Positions 8,502-16,312 of a stretch of DNA of 64,000 nt are shown piece by piece; the first letter of the stretch is position 1, and each line of letters begins with the position of its first letter. Source of the stretch: Streptomyces sp. ITFR-16 (GTDB lineage: Bacteria > Actinomycetota > Actinomycetes > Streptomycetales > Streptomycetaceae); contig NZ_CP134609.1 of the NCBI RefSeq assembly GCF_031844705.1, positions 4,402,001 through 4,466,000 on the forward strand, given 5' to 3'. The position numbers and the translations under genes are program-made. A model generated the notes under the pieces. It saw only the letters and a list, made by a program, of their open reading frames with translations. It did no database searches and was not told the origin of the DNA.

Positions 8502-9158
8502 ATGCCTGCCGAGTACGCCCCCGCGTGGTTCGACCCTCTGTCAACCGAGCAGATCGCGAACACCATCTGCGAGACCTTCGAGCGGCAACCCCTGGTCTCC
8601 ATGACCCACGAGATCTCGAGGTTCGAGGGTTCAGGGCTGTATGCCCTGTACTACCGCGGTGCGAGCGTGGACCTGTACCTGCCCCTCGCCAGCCTCCAAA
8701 TCCCCGTTTACGCGGGGCAGGCCCTTTCCAGTAACAGCGCTACTGGGGAGAGGGTTCGGGAACGATACCCCCTTCACAGCAGGCTTAAGCAACACCGCCT
8801 GTCGATCATGGAAGGCAGCCTGCCGATCGCGGAGTTCCGGTTTCGGGCCCTCCTGCTGCCTGATGTTCACGCCGATCTGGGGGAGAACGCGCTGAGGGTC
8901 GGATACACGCCAGTCTGGAACAGCAAGCTCAAGGGCTTCGGCAGCAAAGAGCAGGGAGCGACGACCCGCCAGAGCAAGAAGAGTAAGTGGGACACGGTGC
9001 ATGATGGGCGTCGGCGCACTCATGGTGGTGTCGTTCATGACATTGAAAAGCTGGCGAAAGAGGCCAAGGCTCACATCGCGCAGCAGGTGAGCGACTACGA
9101 AGAACTCCCATGGCCCCACCCCCCTACGGATACATACCTAGATCTCGACATTCCGTGA
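8502..9158 (+). CDS. Eco29kI-like GIY-YIG restriction endonuclease
   Basis: A 218-residue nuclease from ATG 8502 (AGGA just upstream); GTG 8421, overlapping the preceding stop, would add 27 residues. Eco29kI is of similar length. The GIY-YIG core is visible: SGLYALYYRG supplies the first tyrosine, PVYAGQAL the second, LHSRLKQH the arginine and histidine, then FRALLLP, a glutamate in LGENALRVGY, and an asparagine in TPVWN. This matches the Eco29kI/NgoMIII type II family, which cuts CCGCGG. The Lys/His-rich loop after residue 150 probably contacts DNA. It is divergent from a C5 methyltransferase gene, the enzyme type that pairs with this nuclease. Family secure; cut site inferred. Confidence 0.88.
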   Translation: MPAEYAPAWFDPLSTEQIANTICETFERQPLVSMTHEISRFEGSGLYALYYRGASVDLYLPLASLQIPVYAGQALSSNSATGERVRERYPLHSRLKQHRLSIMEGSLPIAEFRFRALLLPDVHADLGENALRVGYTPVWNSKLKGFGSKEQGATTRQSKKSKWDTVHDGRRRTHGGVVHDIEKLAKEAKAHIAQQVSDYEELPWPHPPTDTYLDLDIP

Positions 9159-9248
9159 GTCAGAACGGCAGCCGGTCTGCCGGGGACTGGGGCCAGTTGT
9201 CCTGCTGACGGCGGGCACTAGGGTGCGAGATGTTTTGCTCAGGCCGGA

Positions 9249-9298
9249 GGCAGCGAGCTCCCAATTTCATCCTCCGCTAGCGGAGAGCAGTCGCTGCC
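9249..9298 (+). terminator. Nested inverted repeat after the restriction gene
   Basis: An outer 8-base arm GGCAGCGA (9249-9256) pairs with TCGCTGCC (9291-9298), enclosing a perfect 14-base palindrome CTCCGCTAGCGGAG (9272-9285). It lies 90 bases after the nuclease stop and lacks a T-run, so it may be a terminator or a protein-binding or cruciform site. Confidence 0.35.
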
Positions 9299-9335
9299 GC
9301 CACGGTGGTTCGGTGCGGTCATAAGATCGTGTCCG

Positions 9336-9485
9336 CTAACCAGACGTTTTTGGTTCATCCAGCAGGGGCAGCACTGCTTCGAAGTCGGCCTCGGCCGGCC
9401 CACCTGGCTCGGTCGGAAGCCGGACCCACCGGCTGCGCCATGAGACCCATTGGGCGCCTTCAGCCTCGTTCAGCATGAGCTTCAC
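9336..9485 (-). CDS. Possible 49-residue protein or remnant
   Basis: A short leftward frame, GTG 9485 or ATG 9476, reading LNEAEGAQWVSWRSRWVRLP and ending in LLDEPKTSG. Composition and high third-base GC look protein-like, and the frame stays open to about 9600 without a start. It could be the C-terminal remnant of a gene interrupted by the arrival of the glutamyl-tRNA synthetase gene. No family is recognised. Confidence 0.25.
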   Translation of the reverse strand: MKLMLNEAEGAQWVSWRSRWVRLPTEPGGPAEADFEAVLPLLDEPKTSG

Positions 9486-9592
9486 AGACCCGGGCGCGTC
9501 GGACGCGGGAGTGGAGGACGGCCGGAAATGGTCGACGCCTTCGGTACGTGGAGTGGCCGGGGCGAGCGCCCAGCGTCGGTACCCTGGACCAC

Positions 9593-11014
9593 ATGTCTAC
9601 TGCCCCGGTTCGCGTTCGTTTCGCCCCGTCTCCGACCGGCATGTTCCATGTCGGCGGGGCGCGGTCCGCTCTCTACAACTGGGCCGTGGCACGACAGTCC
9701 GGCGGCACGTTCGTCCTGCGCATCGAGGACACCGACGCGGCCCGGAACAAGCCGGAGTGGATCGACGGCATCGTCAGCGCCCTCGCGGCGATCGGCATCC
9801 ATGGTGAGGACGCGGCCTTCGAGGGGCCGTATTTCCAGTCGCACAACGCGGCCCGGCACAGCGAGGCCGCCCAGCAGCTGTACGCGGCGGGCAAGGCGTA
9901 CTACTGCGACTGCACCCGGGAGCAGCTGAAGGAGCGCACCGGGTCGGAGCACCTCGGGTACGACGGGTTCTGCCGGGACCGGGGGCTGGCCTTCGAGGCG
10001 GGGCGGGCGCTGCGGTTCCAGACGCCGGATGAGGGCGAGACCGTCGTGGTCGACCTGATCCGCGGGGAGCCGGCGTTCCCGAACAGTGCGATCGAGGACT
10101 TCGTGATCGCCCGCGGTGACGGGTCCCCCGTCTTCCTGATCGCGAACGTGGTCGATGACCTGGATGAGGGCATTACTCAGGTCATCCGCGGCGAGGAGCA
10201 CCTGTCGAACACGCCGAAGCAGCAGCTGCTGTGGGAGGCGCTCGGTGCCCAGCCGCCGGTGTGGGCGCACCTGCCGGTGATCGTGAACGAGAAGCGGCAG
10301 AAGCTCTCCAAGCGCCGGGACAAGGTCGCGCTGGAGGACTACCTCGCCGAGGGCTTCCTTCCCGAGGCGATGGTGAACTACCTGATGCTCCTCGGCTGGG
10401 GCCCCGGCGGTGACCGGGAACTCATGCCGTACGAGGAGCTGGAGCAGCTCTTCCGGATCGAGGACGTCAACACCGCCCCGGCGTTCTTCGACGTGAAGAA
10501 GCTGACGGCGTTCAACGGTGACTACATCCGTGCCCTGGCGCCCGCGCAGTTCGCCGCCGCCTGTGCGCCGTGGCTCGTCGCCCCGTACGCGCCGTGGCAG
10601 CCGGAGGCGTTCGACCAGGCCGTCTTCGAGACGGTCGCACCGCTGGCCCAGACCCGGCTGGCGCTGCTGTCCGAAATCACCAACAACGTGGACTTCCTGT
10701 TCCTCGACTCGCCGGTCGAGGACGAGGCGTCGTGGAACAAGGCGATGAAGGCGGGCGCCGACGGCATCCTGGCCGATGTCCGCGCCGAGTTCGCCACCGT
10801 CGCGGACTGGGAAGCGGACGGTCTGAAGGCCGTCACGCTCGCCGTGGGAGAGAAGCACGGGCTGAAGCTGGGCAAGGCCCAGGCGCCCATCCGGGTCGCG
10901 GTCACCGGCCGAACGATCGGACTCCCGCTGTTCGAGTCCATGGAGCTGCTCGGCCGGGACCGCGTGCTGGCCCGTCTGGACGCCGCGGTCGAGAAGCTGG
11001 CCGCGCAGGCGTAA
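9593..11014 (+). CDS. gltX: Glutamyl-tRNA synthetase
   Basis: A 473-residue class I aminoacyl-tRNA synthetase from ATG 9593 that charges tRNA-Glu with glutamate. The HIGH-type signature is FAPSPTGMFHVGGAR (residues 10-24), RIEDTD follows, a CxC...Y...C zinc motif lies near residues 100-125, and the KMSKS-type loop is KLSKRRDK near 238. The anticodon-binding helical domain completes the protein, so length and motifs are those of a working enzyme. It is placed between a defence island and a biosynthetic operon, convergent with a glycosyltransferase gene that ends 11 bases away. A genome should have a housekeeping gltX elsewhere, so I infer an accessory copy for self-resistance or tRNA-dependent synthesis. 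Confidence 0.93.
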   Translation: MSTAPVRVRFAPSPTGMFHVGGARSALYNWAVARQSGGTFVLRIEDTDAARNKPEWIDGIVSALAAIGIHGEDAAFEGPYFQSHNAARHSEAAQQLYAAGKAYYCDCTREQLKERTGSEHLGYDGFCRDRGLAFEAGRALRFQTPDEGETVVVDLIRGEPAFPNSAIEDFVIARGDGSPVFLIANVVDDLDEGITQVIRGEEHLSNTPKQQLLWEALGAQPPVWAHLPVIVNEKRQKLSKRRDKVALEDYLAEGFLPEAMVNYLMLLGWGPGGDRELMPYEELEQLFRIEDVNTAPAFFDVKKLTAFNGDYIRALAPAQFAAACAPWLVAPYAPWQPEAFDQAVFETVAPLAQTRLALLSEITNNVDFLFLDSPVEDEASWNKAMKAGADGILADVRAEFATVADWEADGLKAVTLAVGEKHGLKLGKAQAPIRVAVTGRTIGLPLFESMELLGRDRVLARLDAAVEKLAAQA

Positions 11015-11025
11015 GCGGCCCCTGG

Positions 11026-12015
11026 TCAGGCCACCTGCGCGAGAAGGTCGCCCCAGGCGTTTCCGAAGTAGTGCAGGTCGAACCGGGCCAGGGCCTCGTA
11101 CGCGGCCTTGGCTTCGGTTCGGCGCGCCGTAGCGTGTTCCCGGACCTGCGTCGACAGACGGTCGAGGTCTGGTGCCGGCTGGCCGGTCAGGGCCGCGAGA
11201 TCGCCGAGGCCCGCGACCGGTCGGATCAGGCAGGGCAGCCCGAGCAGCAGTGCCTCGGCTGCGCAGCGGCTCCAGCCCTCCCGCATCCGGGGCAGGAAGA
11301 CGCCGACGTCGCATGCCCGCAGCAGCCGCAGGTATCGCTCGCGCTCCACGTCGTAGTGCGTACCGCCGAAGCCGATGGTGTTGCTGCCGCTGGTGATCAC
11401 TTGAAGCCCGGGTGCGCCGGCCAGGGCCTCCGCGACCTCCGCGGTGCCCTTCCAGTGGACGGCCTTGCCCGCGTACACGCCGATCGTGTCCGCGGCCAGG
11501 TCGAATTCGGCGCGGCACTCGGCCCGGTCAAGGGCGCGTGCCCGTTCGATCTCGGTCATGTCGAAGGCGTTGTAGATCACCCGTACGTTGTGGACACCGC
11601 GGGACCGGAGGAAGTCAGCCCAGTACGGGGATACGCACACCACGGCCGCACACTGCGGCAGCACCCGGAACAGCCGTTCCCAGAGCATGGCCTCCACAGG
11701 AGTGGAGTCGTGCTGCAACGGCTCGTAGTGGTGCAGGAGGAACACCGTGCGGGCCCGCATCTCCGGTGTGAAGAGCAGCAGGCTGAGGTCGTCCCACACG
11801 AAGGTGCCGGTGGCGGCGGAACTCAGCGCCCGGACGGTCGGGGCCAGTCGGGCGAGGTGGCGGATCTTCCGCCAGCGGCGGACGCGGTAGGTGCGCTTGT
11901 GGTCCGGAACCGTGCGCCACTCAACATCGCCGGCGGTCGCCTCGTGAAGCATCCGGAGGTAGACCCGGCCGCCGGTCCGACCAACTGGCTCCATCGAGTA
12001 CACGATCCGTCTCAC
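11026..12015 (-). CDS. GT-B fold (family 4-like) glycosyltransferase
   Basis: A 329-residue transferase from GTG 12015, whose GTGA overlaps the HD gene stop. The N-terminal half carries MRRIVYSMEPVGRTGG and VFLLHHYEPLQ. The C-terminal half has the nucleotide-sugar binding Rossmann domain with YAGKAVHWKG, a donor-binding stretch GVFLPRMREGWSRCAAEALL and the conserved glutamate after it, as in family 4 enzymes. It is soluble, with no membrane segment. It is the last gene of the leftward operon, so it probably adds a sugar to the cluster product. Donor and acceptor cannot be told. Confidence 0.78.
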   Translation of the reverse strand: MRRIVYSMEPVGRTGGRVYLRMLHEATAGDVEWRTVPDHKRTYRVRRWRKIRHLARLAPTVRALSSAATGTFVWDDLSLLLFTPEMRARTVFLLHHYEPLQHDSTPVEAMLWERLFRVLPQCAAVVCVSPYWADFLRSRGVHNVRVIYNAFDMTEIERARALDRAECRAEFDLAADTIGVYAGKAVHWKGTAEVAEALAGAPGLQVITSGSNTIGFGGTHYDVERERYLRLLRACDVGVFLPRMREGWSRCAAEALLLGLPCLIRPVAGLGDLAALTGQPAPDLDRLSTQVREHATARRTEAKAAYEALARFDLHYFGNAWGDLLAQVA

Positions 12016-12626
12016 GGGCGTATCTCCTGTTGGTGGTGGATGTACTCGGCGTTGAGCAGCGTGTGCGCGGCTTCCAGGTGAGGGCTGAGGCGGCGTGCGG
12101 CGGCGGCCAGGGGGAGGTGGAAGTCTGTGAGGTTCCGTACGAACTTCCGCCGGCGTTCATGGTTCGGCGAGGCGGCCAGGTCGCGCAGGTTGTGGATACG
12201 GTCGGCCAGCCGTACCAGGAGCTCCTCCGCGGGGAGGGCCGCTGTCTTCACGCGCCATCGGTTCTCGTCGCCCGGAACCTTGGGCCGGCGTTCGAGCCGA
12301 TGGTCGGGCGTCATCGCGCGTAGGCGTTCAGCGAAGGGTGCCCCCAGCTGGTGGGTGACGAGAGCCTCTGAGCCCGGATCGACCTCCAGTGCGTCGTGCA
12401 AAAGGCCGAGGAGGAGGGTTTCGGGCTGTGTGACGCCGAGCTCGGACCGCAGAACCGTGACGACGGCGAGCGGATGCTGGACGTACGGGGTGCCCTGATC
12501 TCGGGTATGCCCGGCGTAGATCGCGAGGGCCAGACCGGCAGCCACACGGGCGCGGGAACGGTCCCCGACGGCCCATGTGCTGGTGGCGAGTGTGGTCAGG
12601 ATGTGAGGCAGATTGGCAACGGCCAT
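12012..12626 (-). CDS. HD-domain phosphohydrolase (RelA/SpoT hydrolase-like)
   Basis: A 204-residue protein from ATG 12626, chosen for a GAGGGG site eight bases upstream; GTG 12635 overlaps the previous stop and is possible. The HD fold is shown by GTPYVQHPLAVV (first histidine), LLGLLHDALE (the HD pair) and VRLADRIHNLRD, the sequence typical of SpoT-like and small alarmone hydrolases. No synthetase or TGS domain follows, so it is a stand-alone hydrolase. Possible roles are removal of a phosphate or pyrophosphate from a nucleotide intermediate of the pathway, or local ppGpp degradation. It sits between carbamoyltransferase and glycosyltransferase genes with overlapping ends. Confidence 0.8.
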   Translation of the reverse strand: MAVANLPHILTTLATSTWAVGDRSRARVAAGLALAIYAGHTRDQGTPYVQHPLAVVTVLRSELGVTQPETLLLGLLHDALEVDPGSEALVTHQLGAPFAERLRAMTPDHRLERRPKVPGDENRWRVKTAALPAEELLVRLADRIHNLRDLAASPNHERRRKFVRNLTDFHLPLAAAARRLSPHLEAAHTLLNAEYIHHQQEIRP

Positions 12627-12631
12627 TTCCG

Positions 12632-14356
12632 TCACCCCTCTCGTAAGGATGGCTGGGGTAGAGCCCGGGGGTCGGGGACGTGGTCGGCGATCAGGAGGGT
12701 GTCTCCGACGGCGAGGGCGTCGAGCCCGAGGCCGGCTGCCGCCTGTACGGCCTGCTCGGCGGATCGCAGGATCGGCGTGCCTTTGAGGTTGAAGGAGGTG
12801 TTCAACAGCAGCGGCAGGCCGGTGTGCTCGTGGAACCGCTGGAGGAGTTCGTGCAGGCCCTGGTGGTCTGTGGCCACGGATTGGACGCGCGCGGTGCCGT
12901 CGTGGTGGGTGACCGCGGCTATGCGGTCGGCTCGGCACCGGCGGACGTGGGCGACACGGTTCATGAAGGGGTCGCCCGCCGACATGAACCACTCCGTGGC
13001 GTGCTCGGCGAGGACGGCCGGGGCGAACGGGCGGTACGCAGCTCGTTGCTTGATCGCGTTGAGTCGATCCCGCGTGGCGGCGTGGCCCGGGTGGGCGAGG
13101 ATCGAGCGGTGCCCGAGGGCCCGGGGCCCGAATTCGAGCGGTCCCTGTACCCAGCCGACAATGCGGTGCTGAGCGAGCAGCGCTGCCGCCGCCGGTGCCA
13201 GGTCCGCCCCCAGGCCGGTCAGAGCGCGGTACCCGGATGGCATCGCACCCGCTTTCAGAATGCCCGGGTCAGGGCCCCAGGCCGCGTCGGTCGGCACCCG
13301 GAGACGTTCCTGCCCGAGCTGGTAGTGCCAGCCGTACAAGGCGGCGCCCACAGCGGTGCCCGCGTCATGCGGTGCCGGCGCCACGAAGAGGGTGCCGAAG
13401 CCGCTGTCGTCGGCCAGCCGGCCGTTGAGGTGGGAGTTCAGGGCGCACCCACCCGAGAACACCAGCGCCGAGGCTCTTGTGAGCCGTTGAAGATGGCGTG
13501 CGATGTGGATGACCGACTCGGAGAAGACATCCTGGACTGCGGCGGCCAGGTCGGCCCGATCCGAGTCGGCTTGCTCCACGACGTTGTCAGCGGTCCAGAC
13601 GCCGCCACGGAGCAGCAGCGGTGTGCTGTTGTCCGCCGAGCCCCAGGGATGGCCGATCCGGACCTCGCCGTCGTCGCCGAGCCGTACGAGTTCGCGGATC
13701 TGCGGCCCGTAACGCTGGGGGTCGCCGAACGACGCAAGCGCCATCATGCTGCCCTCGGGTTCGTCGCCCGGCGGGATCACTCTGCGGGCCAGGTTTCGGT
13801 AGAAGTGCCCGAGGGAGGAGTGAACGCGCCGAGGGCCGACAGGGCCGGGAACAACGGTCGGCATGCTCTGGTGGACGCGGTCGATGCGATCCGGCCGCAG
13901 GTCGTAGCCGGTGATGCGTTCCCGCCCCGGACCGAAGTCGGAGCCGAGGGAGGAGCCGCCGGCGTCAATGACGAGGCCCGCCGCGTGGTCGTGTCCGGAG
14001 AGCAGGTACCCGGAGAGCACATGAGCGGTGTGGTGGGAGAGGAGGCGGAGATGGTCACCGAGCGGGGCAGGTAAGAGAGCGGCGAGTTCGTCCCGCTCCT
14101 CGGTGAGCCACCAGCCGGCGGCAGGATTGGGACGCATGGAGGCGGCCCAGACGGCGTCGACGTCTTGCGGTTCGATGCCGGCGGCCTCCAGACACCACTG
14201 AAGGGCACGGACCGGCGCGGCGAGCGTGCCCTTGCGGGTGGGGTGGTTGTGCTTGACACCGCTCCAGCGTTCCTCTTCTGCCGCGTAGAGGCGGCCGTCG
14301 ACGATCAAGGCGGCGGCGGTGTCGTGGTGGAAGTTCAGCCCGAGGACTGCGGGCAT
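12632..14356 (-). CDS. NodU/CmcH/TobZ-type O-carbamoyltransferase
   Basis: A 574-residue enzyme from ATG 14356 with GGAGGT eight bases upstream. Members make carbamoyl-adenylate from carbamoyl phosphate and ATP and pass the carbamoyl group to a hydroxyl of a sugar, nucleoside or antibiotic. The Kae1-like N-terminal domain has GLNFHHDTAAALI, the metal-binding HHTAH motif (RLLSHHTAHVLSGYL) and FSGGCALNSHLNG. The YrdC-like part ends with LLLNTSFNLKGTPI. Length is normal. It lies between radical SAM and HD genes, so carbamoylation is one of the predicted tailoring steps of this cluster. Confidence 0.93.
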   Translation of the reverse strand: MPAVLGLNFHHDTAAALIVDGRLYAAEEERWSGVKHNHPTRKGTLAAPVRALQWCLEAAGIEPQDVDAVWAASMRPNPAAGWWLTEERDELAALLPAPLGDHLRLLSHHTAHVLSGYLLSGHDHAAGLVIDAGGSSLGSDFGPGRERITGYDLRPDRIDRVHQSMPTVVPGPVGPRRVHSSLGHFYRNLARRVIPPGDEPEGSMMALASFGDPQRYGPQIRELVRLGDDGEVRIGHPWGSADNSTPLLLRGGVWTADNVVEQADSDRADLAAAVQDVFSESVIHIARHLQRLTRASALVFSGGCALNSHLNGRLADDSGFGTLFVAPAPHDAGTAVGAALYGWHYQLGQERLRVPTDAAWGPDPGILKAGAMPSGYRALTGLGADLAPAAAALLAQHRIVGWVQGPLEFGPRALGHRSILAHPGHAATRDRLNAIKQRAAYRPFAPAVLAEHATEWFMSAGDPFMNRVAHVRRCRADRIAAVTHHDGTARVQSVATDHQGLHELLQRFHEHTGLPLLLNTSFNLKGTPILRSAEQAVQAAAGLGLDALAVGDTLLIADHVPDPRALPQPSLREG

Positions 14357-14379
14357 GGTCGTGTACCTCCGGTCTGGAG

Positions 14380-15177
14380 TCATGCGGTCGGAATGCGGGC
14401 AGGCAGGAGAGCGGCGCCCGAGTCGGTGTACTCGTGGCAGCGAAGGCAGAACCGGAAGTGATGGCCTCGGGGAGCGAACACTTTGGCCGCGAAGTCCTCG
14501 TCCCAGATGCTGAATTCGCTGTCGACCTTCGCCATGGCGTTGAAGCAGCGGTAGCAGGAGCCGTCCATCTCGATCATCAGGTGCTGGTCGAGGTAGCGGT
14601 CGCAGATGCCGCGCAGCTCGTTCGACGGCTGGCCGACGTCGACGTGGTGCACGTGGTTGGTGACGTGGATCGCGCCGTACGTGTCGCACAGCCTCGCGAG
14701 CTCCACGAGACGGGAAGAACTGATGCCTTCCAGCACGCTGTTGACGACCACGGTCTTGCCGACTTCGCGGAGACGGGGCACGACGGCGTGCACTTCGGCG
14801 TAGTTCTCGTGCTCGTCGTCGCAGCCGATGAGGATCTGGTCGTACGAGCGGAGCGTGGCCTCCATGATCCGCTGGTTGCGGGCCAGCGTGATGGCGTTCG
14901 TGCCCAGAACCATGACCTTGTCCGGCATGCGTGTCCGGGCGGCTTCGCTGAGAGCGGGGAAGTCCCGGTGCACGGTGGGTTCGCCGCCGTTGATGTGCAA
15001 CTGCTGGAAAGGGATGGTCTCCAGCCGGGTCAGGATGGTGGAGAACAGCTCTGGGGCCATGTTCTCGCCCTGGGCGCCGTCGGCGAAGATACAGAAGTCG
15101 CAGGAACGGTTGCACTTCGTCGTGATCTTGATCTTCGCCGTTTTCAGGGCGCGGGGCTGGGACGCACGCGCGGGCAT
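14380..15177 (-). CDS. Radical SAM enzyme with C-terminal extra cysteine cluster
   Basis: A 265-residue protein from ATG 15177 (AGGAG seven bases upstream). C22, C26 and C29 in TKCNRSCDFCI form the CxxxCxxC motif that holds the SAM-cleaving [4Fe-4S] cluster, and INGGEPT is the SAM-binding GGE motif. The last 60 residues add GSCYRCFNAM and FCLRCHEY, two CxxC pairs that look like a reduced SPASM/twitch auxiliary cluster. Such enzymes oxidise or rearrange peptides, sugars or cofactors. It is shorter than classical SPASM proteins. It lies between the carbamoyltransferase and a nucleotidyltransferase-like gene; the substrate is unknown. Confidence 0.88.
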   Translation of the reverse strand: MPARASQPRALKTAKIKITTKCNRSCDFCIFADGAQGENMAPELFSTILTRLETIPFQQLHINGGEPTVHRDFPALSEAARTRMPDKVMVLGTNAITLARNQRIMEATLRSYDQILIGCDDEHENYAEVHAVVPRLREVGKTVVVNSVLEGISSSRLVELARLCDTYGAIHVTNHVHHVDVGQPSNELRGICDRYLDQHLMIEMDGSCYRCFNAMAKVDSEFSIWDEDFAAKVFAPRGHHFRFCLRCHEYTDSGAALLPARIPTA

Positions 15178-15193
15178 GGCGGGGCTCCTTGTG

Positions 15194-16312
15194 TCAGGGG
15201 TGGATGGCACTGGGCGGGAGGCTCAGGAATTCCTGCACCGTGGACTTCTGCCGGTGCCAGAGCGCGAGGGTGGTGCGCAGGGTGTCGGGAGTCGTCGGTC
15301 CGGCGGGGATCAACCCGGCCATTCGGGCGGCCAGGCGCTGGGCGGGAGTGGCCCCGTCCTCCGCGAGCGCGTTCAGGGTCTGTGCGGCGGAACGAAGTTC
15401 CTTCGCCTCCCGCCGGATCAGGTACTCGGTCGCGACACCGGGCGGCGGATCGAGGTAGTACAGCCAGCGGGCGACACGCACGCGGAGCATTCCGGCGGTC
15501 ATTGCCCAGTCGGTGGCAGCGGACTCCTTGCCCTTGTCGGGAGGGTGGCTTGCCTGCGGAATGCGGCGCATGGCGGCTTCCAGGGAGACGTGTGCCGCGC
15601 GGAGCAGGTGGCGCGGGCTGCGGAGTCGCCCGTTGGGTCCGTCTTCGGAGTGCCGGAGAAACAGCTCGGCGTACGCGTCCAGCCCGTCCGGGCGCCACTG
15701 GGTGAGCGCGGCGGTCTTGCCGGGGCAGCGTGTCCGTGTCGCGAGTGCGGCGGCGGCGAACCAGCAGGGGGCGAGGTAGTGCCAGGCCACGCAGTGACGC
15801 CGGTACGCGGTGATGTCCTCGACCACGTTGTCCGTACTGTCCGCCGCGAGCTGGTACCGGCCTCCGAGCCTCGACTGGAGGATTGCCCGGTAGAAGCGTT
15901 CGTCGATCTCGCACCAGGGGGCCATCTGGGCCCGGGACCTCCAGCGTTGGAAGTCCCGGGCGCTACCGCTGATCAGCGACCAGGTCGCGAGCTCAGGTGC
16001 GCAGACGAGCCGTCCGTCCGCTTCGGGCACGGTGAATGCGAACCCGGGAGGGTGCTCCAGAAGCCGCCCGTGGGAGACCTCTCGGCGGACCGCGGACTTA
16101 TGCGCCGCGGCCAGACGGTGATTCCACTCCTCCCAGTTCGCGGGTGCCTCTTGAAGGAGGACACGCACGTCGATGTCGGAGTGGGGAGCCAGCAGATCGG
16201 CCGGCTGCCACTTGTGCGTGAGCATCACGGCCCCGACCTCGTGGGCGTCCAGCTCGTGTTCGTACAGCGTTCCGAGACCCGGGTAGAGCGGCGGCGCTTC
16301 GGATGCGACCAT
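15194..16312 (-). CDS. Nucleotidyltransferase-fold protein of unknown function
   Basis: A 372-residue protein from ATG 16312, which shares one base with the preceding TGA (TGATG). PHSDIDVRVLLQEAP near residue 45 resembles the S-D-x-D metal-binding signature of the polymerase-beta nucleotidyltransferase fold, although the usual upstream GGS is not obvious. The rest, rich in Trp, His and Arg and helical, is not recognised. It could transfer a nucleotide to a sugar or aminoglycoside-like intermediate, or be a fold relative without activity. It is embedded between two radical SAM genes in one operon. Confidence 0.6.
   Translation of the reverse strand: MVASEAPPLYPGLGTLYEHELDAHEVGAVMLTHKWQPADLLAPHSDIDVRVLLQEAPANWEEWNHRLAAAHKSAVRREVSHGRLLEHPPGFAFTVPEADGRLVCAPELATWSLISGSARDFQRWRSRAQMAPWCEIDERFYRAILQSRLGGRYQLAADSTDNVVEDITAYRRHCVAWHYLAPCWFAAAALATRTRCPGKTAALTQWRPDGLDAYAELFLRHSEDGPNGRLRSPRHLLRAAHVSLEAAMRRIPQASHPPDKGKESAATDWAMTAGMLRVRVARWLYYLDPPPGVATEYLIRREAKELRSAAQTLNALAEDGATPAQRLAARMAGLIPAGPTTPDTLRTTLALWHRQKSTVQEFLSLPPSAIHP

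Noticed and set aside
9482..11518. Long leftward frame opposite gltX
   Set aside because: It is the antisense shadow of a GC-rich gene; the plus-strand GluRS has all motifs.
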